Source: Candidatus Avoscillospira avistercoris (lineage in GTDB: Bacteria > Bacillota > Clostridia > Oscillospirales > Oscillospiraceae). From it: DNA of 63,536 bases. Where the stretch lies: positions 1-63,536 of the forward strand of contig DVJJ01000051.1 in the NCBI GenBank assembly GCA_018716875.1. Reading direction: 5' to 3'. Under the pieces are notes generated by a model. The model saw only the letters and a list, made by a program, of their open reading frames with translations. It was not told the DNA's origin and did no database searches. Both the position numbers and the translations under genes were made by a program. This document shows positions 50,001 through 57,724 of the stretch, piece by piece (position 1 is the stretch's first letter; every line of letters begins with the position of its first letter).

Positions 50001-51599
50001 ATGTATCAGGATAAAATCATGCAGGAGTCCATCCGCAAGGTGGAGGCGGCCCGGGCGGAGAACGTCAAGCTGGACCCCAGAAGAATGACGGCCGAGGAGA
50101 AGGAACAGCTGTTGGCCACCTATCACCCTGACTACCGTCAGGAGCAGTTTACCAACCTGCAAATGGGCCCCAACAAGGGCGACAAGGTGCCGGTGGAACT
50201 GGCGGCACTGCTGCAAGCCCATTCCCGCATCCGCGATTTGACCATTGATCTGGAGCACCCCGACTATGACGTGGATGTGCTGGTCATCGGCGGCGGCGGC
50301 GCGGGCGCGTCAGCGGCTATCGAGGCCCACAACGGCGGCGCCAACGTTATGGTGGTTACCAAGCTGCGCATGGGCGACGCCAATACCATGATGGCCGAGG
50401 GCGGCATCCAGGCTGCCGACAAGCCTAATGACAGCCCGGCCCAGCACTTCCTGGATGCCTTCGGCGGCGGCCACTTCGCGGCTCAGAAGGATCTGCTGCA
50501 AAAACTGGTCACCGAGGCCCCCGAGGCCATCCGTTGGCTCAGCGAGCTGGGCGTGGAGTTTGACAAGGCCCCCGACGGCACCATGATCACCACCCACGGC
50601 GGCGGTACCTCCCGGAAGCGCATGCACGCTGCCAAGGATTACTCCGGCGCGGAAATCATGCGGACCCTCCGGGATGAAGTGCTGAACCGGGGTATTCCTG
50701 TGGTGGACTTCACTGCCGCCATTGAGCTGATTAAAGACGAGGACGGCAAGTGTGCCGGTGCAGTGCTCCGCAACATGGAGACCGAGGAGATTCTGGTGGC
50801 TCGCGCCAAGACGGTCATCATCGCCACCGGCGGCGCGGGACGGCTCCATTACCAGGGCTTCCCCACATCCAACCACTACGGCGCCACCGCCGACGGCCTG
50901 ATTCTGGGCTACCGTGCCGGTGCAAAATTGTTGTACCCCGATACCCTCCAGTACCATCCCACCGGCGCGGCGTTCCCGGCGCAGATTTTCGGTGCGCTCG
51001 TGACGGAGAAGGTCCGCTCCATTGGCGCCATGCTGATTAACGTCAACGGCGAAGCCTTTATGAATCCGCTGGAGACCCGCGACGTGGCTGCCGCTTCCAT
51101 CATCCGGGAGTGCTCTGACCGAAATAACGGCGTCAAGACACCGGCTGGTTATGCTGTGTGGCTGGATACGCCTATGATTGAGATGAAGCACGGTGAGGGT
51201 ACCATCGAGAAGCGGATTCCCGCCATGATGCGCATGTTCGGCAAGTTCGGCATTGATATCCGCAAGGAGCCCATTCTCGTCTATCCGACGCTCCACTATC
51301 AGAACGGTGGTCTGAAAATCACCAGTGACGGCATGACCGACGTGGAGAATCTGTTTGTGGCCGGTGAGGCCGTCGGCGGCATCCATGGCCGGAACCGCCT
51401 TATGGGCAACAGCCTGTTGGATATCATCGTCTTTGGCCGCAATGCCGGCCGCAATGCTTCAGCCAAGGCCAAGGGCGTTACCGTTGGCAAGCTGACCCTG
51501 TCCCATGTGGCGCAGTTTGAAAAGGAGCTGGCTGACGCCGGTATCGAAACCGAGGCCGTGTCTCCCAAGCTGCTGCCCGACTACGCCCGCCGCGGCTAA
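50001..51599 (+). CDS. Fumarate reductase/succinate dehydrogenase flavoprotein-like (FrdA-like) with ~90-aa N-terminal extension
   Basis: FAD motif DVDVLVIGGGGAGASAAIEA; QYHPTG; LVTEKVRSIGAMLIN; HYQNGG; IHGRNRLMGNSLLDIIVFGRNAG. Confidence 0.88.
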   Translation: MYQDKIMQESIRKVEAARAENVKLDPRRMTAEEKEQLLATYHPDYRQEQFTNLQMGPNKGDKVPVELAALLQAHSRIRDLTIDLEHPDYDVDVLVIGGGGAGASAAIEAHNGGANVMVVTKLRMGDANTMMAEGGIQAADKPNDSPAQHFLDAFGGGHFAAQKDLLQKLVTEAPEAIRWLSELGVEFDKAPDGTMITTHGGGTSRKRMHAAKDYSGAEIMRTLRDEVLNRGIPVVDFTAAIELIKDEDGKCAGAVLRNMETEEILVARAKTVIIATGGAGRLHYQGFPTSNHYGATADGLILGYRAGAKLLYPDTLQYHPTGAAFPAQIFGALVTEKVRSIGAMLINVNGEAFMNPLETRDVAAASIIRECSDRNNGVKTPAGYAVWLDTPMIEMKHGEGTIEKRIPAMMRMFGKFGIDIRKEPILVYPTLHYQNGGLKITSDGMTDVENLFVAGEAVGGIHGRNRLMGNSLLDIIVFGRNAGRNASAKAKGVTVGKLTLSHVAQFEKELADAGIETEAVSPKLLPDYARRG

Positions 51600-51607
51600 T
51601 TCCCATA

Positions 51608-51646
51608 CAGCAAATGCGTCACTTTTAGTGGCGCTTTTGCTGTTTC
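51608..51646 (+). terminator. Terminator after the FrdA-like gene
   Basis: CAGCAAATGCGTCAC TTTTA GTGGCGCTTTTGCTG TTT. Confidence 0.75.
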
Positions 51647-51671
51647 TGAAAGCAAGGAAGGTTTTACAAGT

Positions 51672-52493
51672 ATGTATCCCATCATTGACGCCCACTGTCA
51701 TATCTACCCCGAGGCCATCGCCCGGAAGGCGGCCAACGCCACGGGCCGGTTTTACGACGGCCTGCCGTCCACCTGTGACGGCACTGTGGATACGCTGCTG
51801 CGGGAAGGGGAACAGTGCGGCATAACGCATTTTCTGGTTCAGTCTGTGGCCACCAAGCCGGAACAGGTCCGCTCCATCAACGAATTTATTGCCAAGGAAG
51901 TGGCGGCCCATCCGGGCAAGCTGACGGGCTTCGGAACGCTGCACCCGGACAGCCCTGACATTGAAGGGAATGTGAACCATCTGTTGGAGCTGGGGCTTAA
52001 AGGCGTCAAGCTTCATCCCGATATCCAACAGTTCAAAATTGACGATTACCGCTGTCTGTGGATTTACGATCTGTGTGAGGGACGGCTGCCCATCCTGATG
52101 CACACCGGCGACAGCCGTTTTGATTACTCCAATCCCAACCGGCTGTTGCCGGTGCTGGAAATCTACAAGAATCTCACGGTCATAGGCGCCCACTTCGGCG
52201 GATATTCTGTGTGGGATGAGGCCGAGTCCCGGCTGGTGGGGTTGCCCAACCTGTATGTGGACTGCTCTTCCACCCGATTCGCCGTGTCGGATGAAAAGGT
52301 GGTGGAGCTGATCCGGGCCTATGGCAGCGACAGGGTCTTGTTCGGCACCGATTATCCCATGTGGTCTCCGGTGGAGGAGACGGCGTGGTTCCTGGGACTG
52401 CCCCTGACAGAGGAGGAGCGCCGCCGGATTCTCTATGAGAACGTCTGCAACCTGCTGTCCATTCCGGTACCGGCTCCGGTGGAGCGGCAGTAA
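51672..52493 (+). CDS. Amidohydrolase-family protein
   Basis: MYPIIDAHCHIYPEAIA; GVKLHPDIQQFKID; HTGDSRFDYSNP; FGTDYPMWSP. Confidence 0.88.
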   Translation: MYPIIDAHCHIYPEAIARKAANATGRFYDGLPSTCDGTVDTLLREGEQCGITHFLVQSVATKPEQVRSINEFIAKEVAAHPGKLTGFGTLHPDSPDIEGNVNHLLELGLKGVKLHPDIQQFKIDDYRCLWIYDLCEGRLPILMHTGDSRFDYSNPNRLLPVLEIYKNLTVIGAHFGGYSVWDEAESRLVGLPNLYVDCSSTRFAVSDEKVVELIRAYGSDRVLFGTDYPMWSPVEETAWFLGLPLTEEERRRILYENVCNLLSIPVPAPVERQ

Positions 52494-52756
52494 AAAAGTC
52501 ACTGTCCGTCGGGGACCAACGGAGGGCAGTGGACAGGGCATGTTGTGGTTTGCCGGTGCAACACACGGCGCAGCAGGGAAGGGACGTCTGGAAAATTGCC
52601 GAATTTCTCAGTTGTGGCAGCTGGGAGCGGTGGATTGACCACTTTTTTTCGGACAACACGCCGCCGTAACAGCGCAGCAGCGGAAAAACAGGAGCAGTTG
52701 TATGTGGATTTTTGAAAAACAACACAAAACCACAAATTTGATTTTGCTGAAAAAGG

Positions 52757-52820
52757 TTTGAACTTTTCGGTTTTCCGAAAAAAATAACCGCAGACGCTCT
52801 GTGAAGTTTTTTGAACTTTT
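52757..52820 (+). promoter_or_regulatory. Candidate regulatory region: two TTTGAACTTTT direct repeats and palindrome TTTTCGG-TTTT-CCGAAAA
   Basis: TTTGAACTTTT at 52757-52767 and 52810-52820; palindrome at 52764-52781. Confidence 0.45.
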
Positions 52821-52861
52821 TCACCACTATGAAAAAAATGTGGATTATCGGGGTTTTGGTG

Positions 52862-52890
52862 TTGACATTGTGTTTGGTTTGGCGTACAAT
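52862..52890 (+). promoter_or_regulatory. Near-consensus sigma-70 promoter (TTGACA, 17 nt, TACAAT)
   Basis: TTGACA 52862-52867; TACAAT 52885-52890, ~95 nt upstream of CDS. Confidence 0.82.
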
Positions 52891-52986
52891 ACAAATGAAA
52901 CAATACAATACAACATTTTGGAGCCTATTGAAACCGCCAAAGACAGCTATGCAGCGCGGTATCGTCATAGAAAGGATGAAAACAAC

Positions 52987-54243
52987 ATGAAAACAAGAGC
53001 AGTTCGTCTGTACGGCAAAGAGGACCTTCGCCTGGAGGAGTTTGAGCTTCCGGCCATCAAGGACGATGAGATCCTGGCCCGCGTGGTCTCCGACAGCATC
53101 TGCATGTCCTCCTTCAAGGCAGCCGAGCAGGGCGCCGATCACAAGCGCGTTCCCAACAATGTGGCGGAGAATCCCGTCATCATCGGCCATGAGTTCTGCG
53201 GCGAGATCGTGGAAGTGGGCGCCAAGTGGCAAAGCCAGTTCAAGGTTGGTCAGAAGTTTGCCATCCAGCCCGCTCTGAACTACAAGGGCAGCCTGGACGC
53301 GCCCGGCTACTCCTATCAGTACATCGGCGGTGACGCCACCTATATCATTATCCCCCATGAGGTTATGGAAATGGGCTGCCTGCTGCCCTATGAGGCAGAC
53401 AGCTTCTTCGGCGGCTCCCTGACCGAGCCCCTGAGCTGTGTCATCGGTACCTTCCATGCCATGTACCATACGGTCCGCGGCTCCTATGACCATGTCATGG
53501 GCATCAAGGAAGGCGGCAGTATGGCCATTCTGGCCGGTGTGGGACCCATGGGTCTGGCCGCTATTGATTACATCATCCACTGTGATCGCCGTCCTGGTTT
53601 CCTGGTAGTCACCGATATCGATGACGCCCGTCTGGCCCGTGCGGAGAAGCTGCTGAGCCCCGAGGAGGCCAAGAAGAACGGCGTCACTCTGGTTTACAAG
53701 AACACCCGTGAGGGTGATCCCGTGGCGGAGCTGAAGGAGCTTAACGGCGGCAAGGGCTATGACGATGTCCTGTGCTTCGCTCCCGTGGCCGCTGTGGTGC
53801 AGCAGGCCGACGCCCTGTTGGGTGATGACGGCTGCCTGAACTTCTTTGCCGGTCCCCAGGACCCCAAGTTCTCCGCCATGTTCAATTTCTACAATGTCCA
53901 TTACGCCTCTACCCACGTGGTTGGCACCTCCGGCGGCAACACTGCCGACATGATCGAGGCTCTGGAGATGATTGGCCAGGGCAAGCTGGACCCCTCCATC
54001 CTGGTTACCCATATCGGCGGCCTCAATGCCGTTATCGAGACGACCCTGAACCTGCCCAAGGTTCCCGGCGGCAAGAAGCTCATCTACACCGGCATTGAAA
54101 TGCCCTTGACGGCTATTGCCGACTTTGAGGAGAAGGGCAAGACCGATCCCATGTATGCCGAGCTGGCCAAGCTGGTGGCCAAGACCAACGGCCTGTGGAA
54201 CGCGGAGGCAGAGGCATACCTGCTGAAAACTTTGACGAAATAA
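52987..54243 (+). CDS. Zinc-binding medium-chain dehydrogenase/reductase (L-sorbose-1-phosphate reductase-like)
   Basis: MKTRAVRLYGKEDLRLEEFELP; IIGHEFCGEIVEVG; AGVGPMGLAAIDYII; ATG 52987. Confidence 0.85.
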   Translation: MKTRAVRLYGKEDLRLEEFELPAIKDDEILARVVSDSICMSSFKAAEQGADHKRVPNNVAENPVIIGHEFCGEIVEVGAKWQSQFKVGQKFAIQPALNYKGSLDAPGYSYQYIGGDATYIIIPHEVMEMGCLLPYEADSFFGGSLTEPLSCVIGTFHAMYHTVRGSYDHVMGIKEGGSMAILAGVGPMGLAAIDYIIHCDRRPGFLVVTDIDDARLARAEKLLSPEEAKKNGVTLVYKNTREGDPVAELKELNGGKGYDDVLCFAPVAAVVQQADALLGDDGCLNFFAGPQDPKFSAMFNFYNVHYASTHVVGTSGGNTADMIEALEMIGQGKLDPSILVTHIGGLNAVIETTLNLPKVPGGKKLIYTGIEMPLTAIADFEEKGKTDPMYAELAKLVAKTNGLWNAEAEAYLLKTLTK

Positions 54244-54264
54244 TATCTTAGGAGTGAAAATAGT

Positions 54265-56280
54265 ATGGCAGAAGGAGTTCTGATGCCCAAAGTAGGCATC
54301 ACCGTAGAATCCTGTATTATCGGCCAGTGGAAGAAGAACGTCGGCGACCCGGTGGCCGTGGGCGATGTCCTCTTCACCTATGAAACCGACAAAGCGGAAT
54401 TTGAGTGCGAATCCACCGCCGCCGGCATCCTGTTGGAGCAGTTCTATCAGGAGGGCGACGAGGTGCCCTGCCTGGTGAACGTCTGTGCCGTGGGTAACCC
54501 TGGCGAGGATGTTTCCGCCCTAAAGGGCGCCGGCTCCGCTGAACCCGCTCCGGTTCCTGCCGCAGCCCCCGCTGCTGCTCCGGCTCCCGCCGCTGCTGCC
54601 CCTGCCGCTTCCGGCCCCATGGCCCAGCCTGTGGTCATGCCCAAGGCTGGCATCACCGTGGAGTCCTGCATCATCGGCCAGTGGAAGAAGAATGTGGGCG
54701 ACGCCGTGGCCGTGGGCGATATCCTCTTTACTTACGAGACCGACAAGGCAGAGTTTGAATGCGAATCCACCGCCGCCGGTACGCTGCTGGCGAAGTTCTA
54801 CGAGGACGGAGATGAGGTGCCCTGCCTGGTGAACGTTTGCGCCGTGGGTAATCCCGGCGAGGACTTCGATTGCCTGCGGGGTGGTTCCGGCGCTCCCGCC
54901 GCCGCCCCTGCTGCTGCCCCCGCCGCTGCGGCTCCTGCTGCCGCTGCTCCGGCTGCTGCCGCCCCGGCTGGTCCTGCTGCTGTGGCTGTGGTTATGCCCA
55001 AGGCTGGCATTACCGTGGAATCCTGCATCATCGGCCAGTGGAAGAAGAATGTGGGCGACGCTGTGGCCGTAGGCGATATCCTCTTTACTTACGAGACCGA
55101 CAAGGCGGAGTTTGAATGCGAATCCACCGCCGCCGGTACGCTGCTGGCGAAGTTCTACGAGGACGGCGACGAAGTGCCCTGCTTGGACAATGTCTGTGCT
55201 GTGGGTAATCCCGGCGACGCTTTTGAGTTCCTGCGTCCCGGCTCCACCGAGGCCGCTCCCGCTCCTGTGGCTGCCCCTGCCGCTGCCGCAGCTGCTCCGG
55301 CCGCTGCCGTTCCGGCTGCCGCTGCCGTTCCGGCTGCCGCTGCCGGCGTGCCCGCCGATCCTGCGGCCATTTCGCCCAGAGCCCGTGCCCTGGCCAAGAG
55401 TGCCGGTGTGCCTGCCGGTTACGCCACCGGTACCGGCCCCAACGGCCGTGTCATCGAGCGCGATATCCGCAAGCTGATGGAAGAGGGCGTCCCGGCCCCC
55501 GCCGTGGCTGCTCCCGCACCGGCTGCCGCTGCGGCTCCTGCTGCTGCTCCGACCCCTGCCGCCGCTCCTACTCCTGCTGTCGAGGCCGAGTACGAGGACG
55601 TGAAGTTCAACGCCGTTCGCCGTGCCACCGCCAAGGGCATGATGAAGTCCCTGAGCACCATGGCCCAGCTGTCCCTGCAGTTCAGCTTTGATGCTACGCA
55701 GGTCCAGGCGTACCGCAAGATGCTCAAGGCCATGGACGGCTCCATGAGCAAGATTTCCCTCAACGACATGGTACTCTTTGCTGTCTCCCGGACCATCCTG
55801 GGCCACAGCGACCTGAACGCCAATGTCATCGAGGAAAATTCTGTCCGCCGCTTCAAGCATGTCCATCTGGGCTTCGCCTGCGACACGCCGCGCGGCCTGC
55901 TGGTGCCCACCATCTTCAACGCTGAAAAGAAGTCTCTGCTGGAGATCTCCATGGAGTGCAAGGCCCTGGCTGCCGAGGCCAGAGATGGCGCCATTGCCCC
56001 CGACAAGCTCCAGGGCGCAACCTTCACCGTTTCCAACCTGGGCTCCATGGGCTGCGAAGCCTTTACCCCCGTTATCAACCCGCCCCAGACCGGTATTCTG
56101 GGCGTCTGCAACATCGAGACGAAGATCAAGTCGGCCAAGGACGGCGTCATTGAGACGTATCCCGCCATGGGCCTGTCCCTGACCTTCGACCACCGTGTGG
56201 TGGACGGCGCGCCTGCTGCCCGCTTTATGTCGGAGCTGTGCAAGAACCTGGAGAACTTCATGACACTGTTGGCCCAATGA
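54265..56280 (+). CDS. 2-oxo acid dehydrogenase E2 acyltransferase with three lipoyl domains
   Basis: Three copies of ...FTYETDKAEFECESTAAG...; Ala/Pro linkers; PSBD ISPRARALAKSAGV...GTGPNGRVIERDI; catalytic DHRVVDG. Confidence 0.95.
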   Translation: MAEGVLMPKVGITVESCIIGQWKKNVGDPVAVGDVLFTYETDKAEFECESTAAGILLEQFYQEGDEVPCLVNVCAVGNPGEDVSALKGAGSAEPAPVPAAAPAAAPAPAAAAPAASGPMAQPVVMPKAGITVESCIIGQWKKNVGDAVAVGDILFTYETDKAEFECESTAAGTLLAKFYEDGDEVPCLVNVCAVGNPGEDFDCLRGGSGAPAAAPAAAPAAAAPAAAAPAAAAPAGPAAVAVVMPKAGITVESCIIGQWKKNVGDAVAVGDILFTYETDKAEFECESTAAGTLLAKFYEDGDEVPCLDNVCAVGNPGDAFEFLRPGSTEAAPAPVAAPAAAAAAPAAAVPAAAAVPAAAAGVPADPAAISPRARALAKSAGVPAGYATGTGPNGRVIERDIRKLMEEGVPAPAVAAPAPAAAAAPAAAPTPAAAPTPAVEAEYEDVKFNAVRRATAKGMMKSLSTMAQLSLQFSFDATQVQAYRKMLKAMDGSMSKISLNDMVLFAVSRTILGHSDLNANVIEENSVRRFKHVHLGFACDTPRGLLVPTIFNAEKKSLLEISMECKALAAEARDGAIAPDKLQGATFTVSNLGSMGCEAFTPVINPPQTGILGVCNIETKIKSAKDGVIETYPAMGLSLTFDHRVVDGAPAARFMSELCKNLENFMTLLAQ

Positions 56281-56292
56281 GACAGGAGTGAA

Positions 56293-57669
56293 ATGCCTAT
56301 GGATAAATTTGATGTAGTGGTGATTGGCGGCGGTCCCGGCGGTTATCTTTGCGCCGAACGGGCGGCCCAGGGCGGCCTCAAGGCGGCGGTCATCGAACAG
56401 AGAAGCCTTGGAGGCGTCTGCGTCAACGAGGGCTGTATTCCCACCAAGAGTCTGCTCTACTGCGCCAAGCAGTATGCGGCGGCCCGCCACGGCGCCGACT
56501 ACGGCGTGCTCACCGGGGAGGTCCGGTACGATCATGCCAAGGTGGTCCAGCGGAAGGATAAAGTCATTAAAACGCTGATTTCCGGCATCGGCGTCACCAT
56601 GTCGAGCCACAACATCAAGGTATATTCGGCGACGGCCCGCATTGAGGGCCGCGCCGCAGACGGAACCTTTACGGTGTACGCCGGAGAGGAGTTGATTGCC
56701 GCGGACCGGCTGGTGATTGCCACCGGTTCCGTGACGGCAGTCCCGCCTGTAACGGGATTGAAAGAGGGATTGGAGTCCGGATTTGTCCTGACCAACCGGG
56801 AGATTTTGGACTTGCAGGAGTTGCCGGACAGTCTGGTCTGCATCGGCGGCGGTGTCATCGGTCTGGAAATGGCCTGTTACTTCGCCACCGTGGGTGTCAA
56901 GGTGACGGTCATCGAAATGATGGACAAGATTGCCGGCCCCACTGACGCAGACATCTGCAAAACGCTGATGAAGACGTATGAGAAAGAGGGCATGGAATTC
57001 AAGCTGTCGGCCAAGGTGCTGGAAATCGGCAAGGATTCCGTGACCTACGAGGACGCGGCAGGGAAGCATACCCTGACCTGCGGTAAAGTCCTCCTGTCCG
57101 CCGGACGGCGGGCCAATGTGGAGGGCGTAGGTCTGGAGGTCCTGGGGGTGGAAACGGTGCGCGGCGCGGTGGTCACTGACCGGCACCTGTGCACCAACGT
57201 CCCCGGCGTCTACGCCATCGGCGATTGCAATGGCAAATTGATGCTGGCCCATACGGCCTATCGGGAGGCCGAGGTGGCCGTCAACCACATGCTGGGCATC
57301 AAGGATGAAATGCGGTACGAAGCCGTTCCCTCTGTCATCTACACCAATCCGGAAGTGGCCTTTGTCGGTGAGACCAAGGCCAGCGCCGAGCAGAAGGGGA
57401 TGCGAGTCCAGGAGGTTAAAGCCCCCATGATGTACTCTGGCCGCTATGTGGCCGAGACCATGAACGGCGACGGCTTCTGTAAGCTGGTCTATGACCTGGA
57501 CCGCAATTGTCTGGTGGGCGTCCATATGATTGGTCCCTATGCGTCGGAGATGATCTATGGCGCGGCCATGATGCTGGAAACCCAGCTGCCGGCTTCCCAG
57601 CTGAAAAAGATTGTCTTCCCGCACCCCACCGTCTGCGAAGTCATCCGAGAGGCATTGTTCAAGCTGTAA
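56293..57669 (+). CDS. lpdA: Dihydrolipoyl dehydrogenase (E3)
   Basis: VVVIGGGPGGYLCAERAAQ; redox motif GGVCVNEGCIPTKS; C-terminal FPHPTVCEVIREAL. Confidence 0.95.
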   Translation: MPMDKFDVVVIGGGPGGYLCAERAAQGGLKAAVIEQRSLGGVCVNEGCIPTKSLLYCAKQYAAARHGADYGVLTGEVRYDHAKVVQRKDKVIKTLISGIGVTMSSHNIKVYSATARIEGRAADGTFTVYAGEELIAADRLVIATGSVTAVPPVTGLKEGLESGFVLTNREILDLQELPDSLVCIGGGVIGLEMACYFATVGVKVTVIEMMDKIAGPTDADICKTLMKTYEKEGMEFKLSAKVLEIGKDSVTYEDAAGKHTLTCGKVLLSAGRRANVEGVGLEVLGVETVRGAVVTDRHLCTNVPGVYAIGDCNGKLMLAHTAYREAEVAVNHMLGIKDEMRYEAVPSVIYTNPEVAFVGETKASAEQKGMRVQEVKAPMMYSGRYVAETMNGDGFCKLVYDLDRNCLVGVHMIGPYASEMIYGAAMMLETQLPASQLKKIVFPHPTVCEVIREALFKL

Positions 57670-57724
57670 CTTGGTAATGAAAGCCATCTGAATAGAATCC
57701 ATAATAGAAAGGATCGTAATTTCC

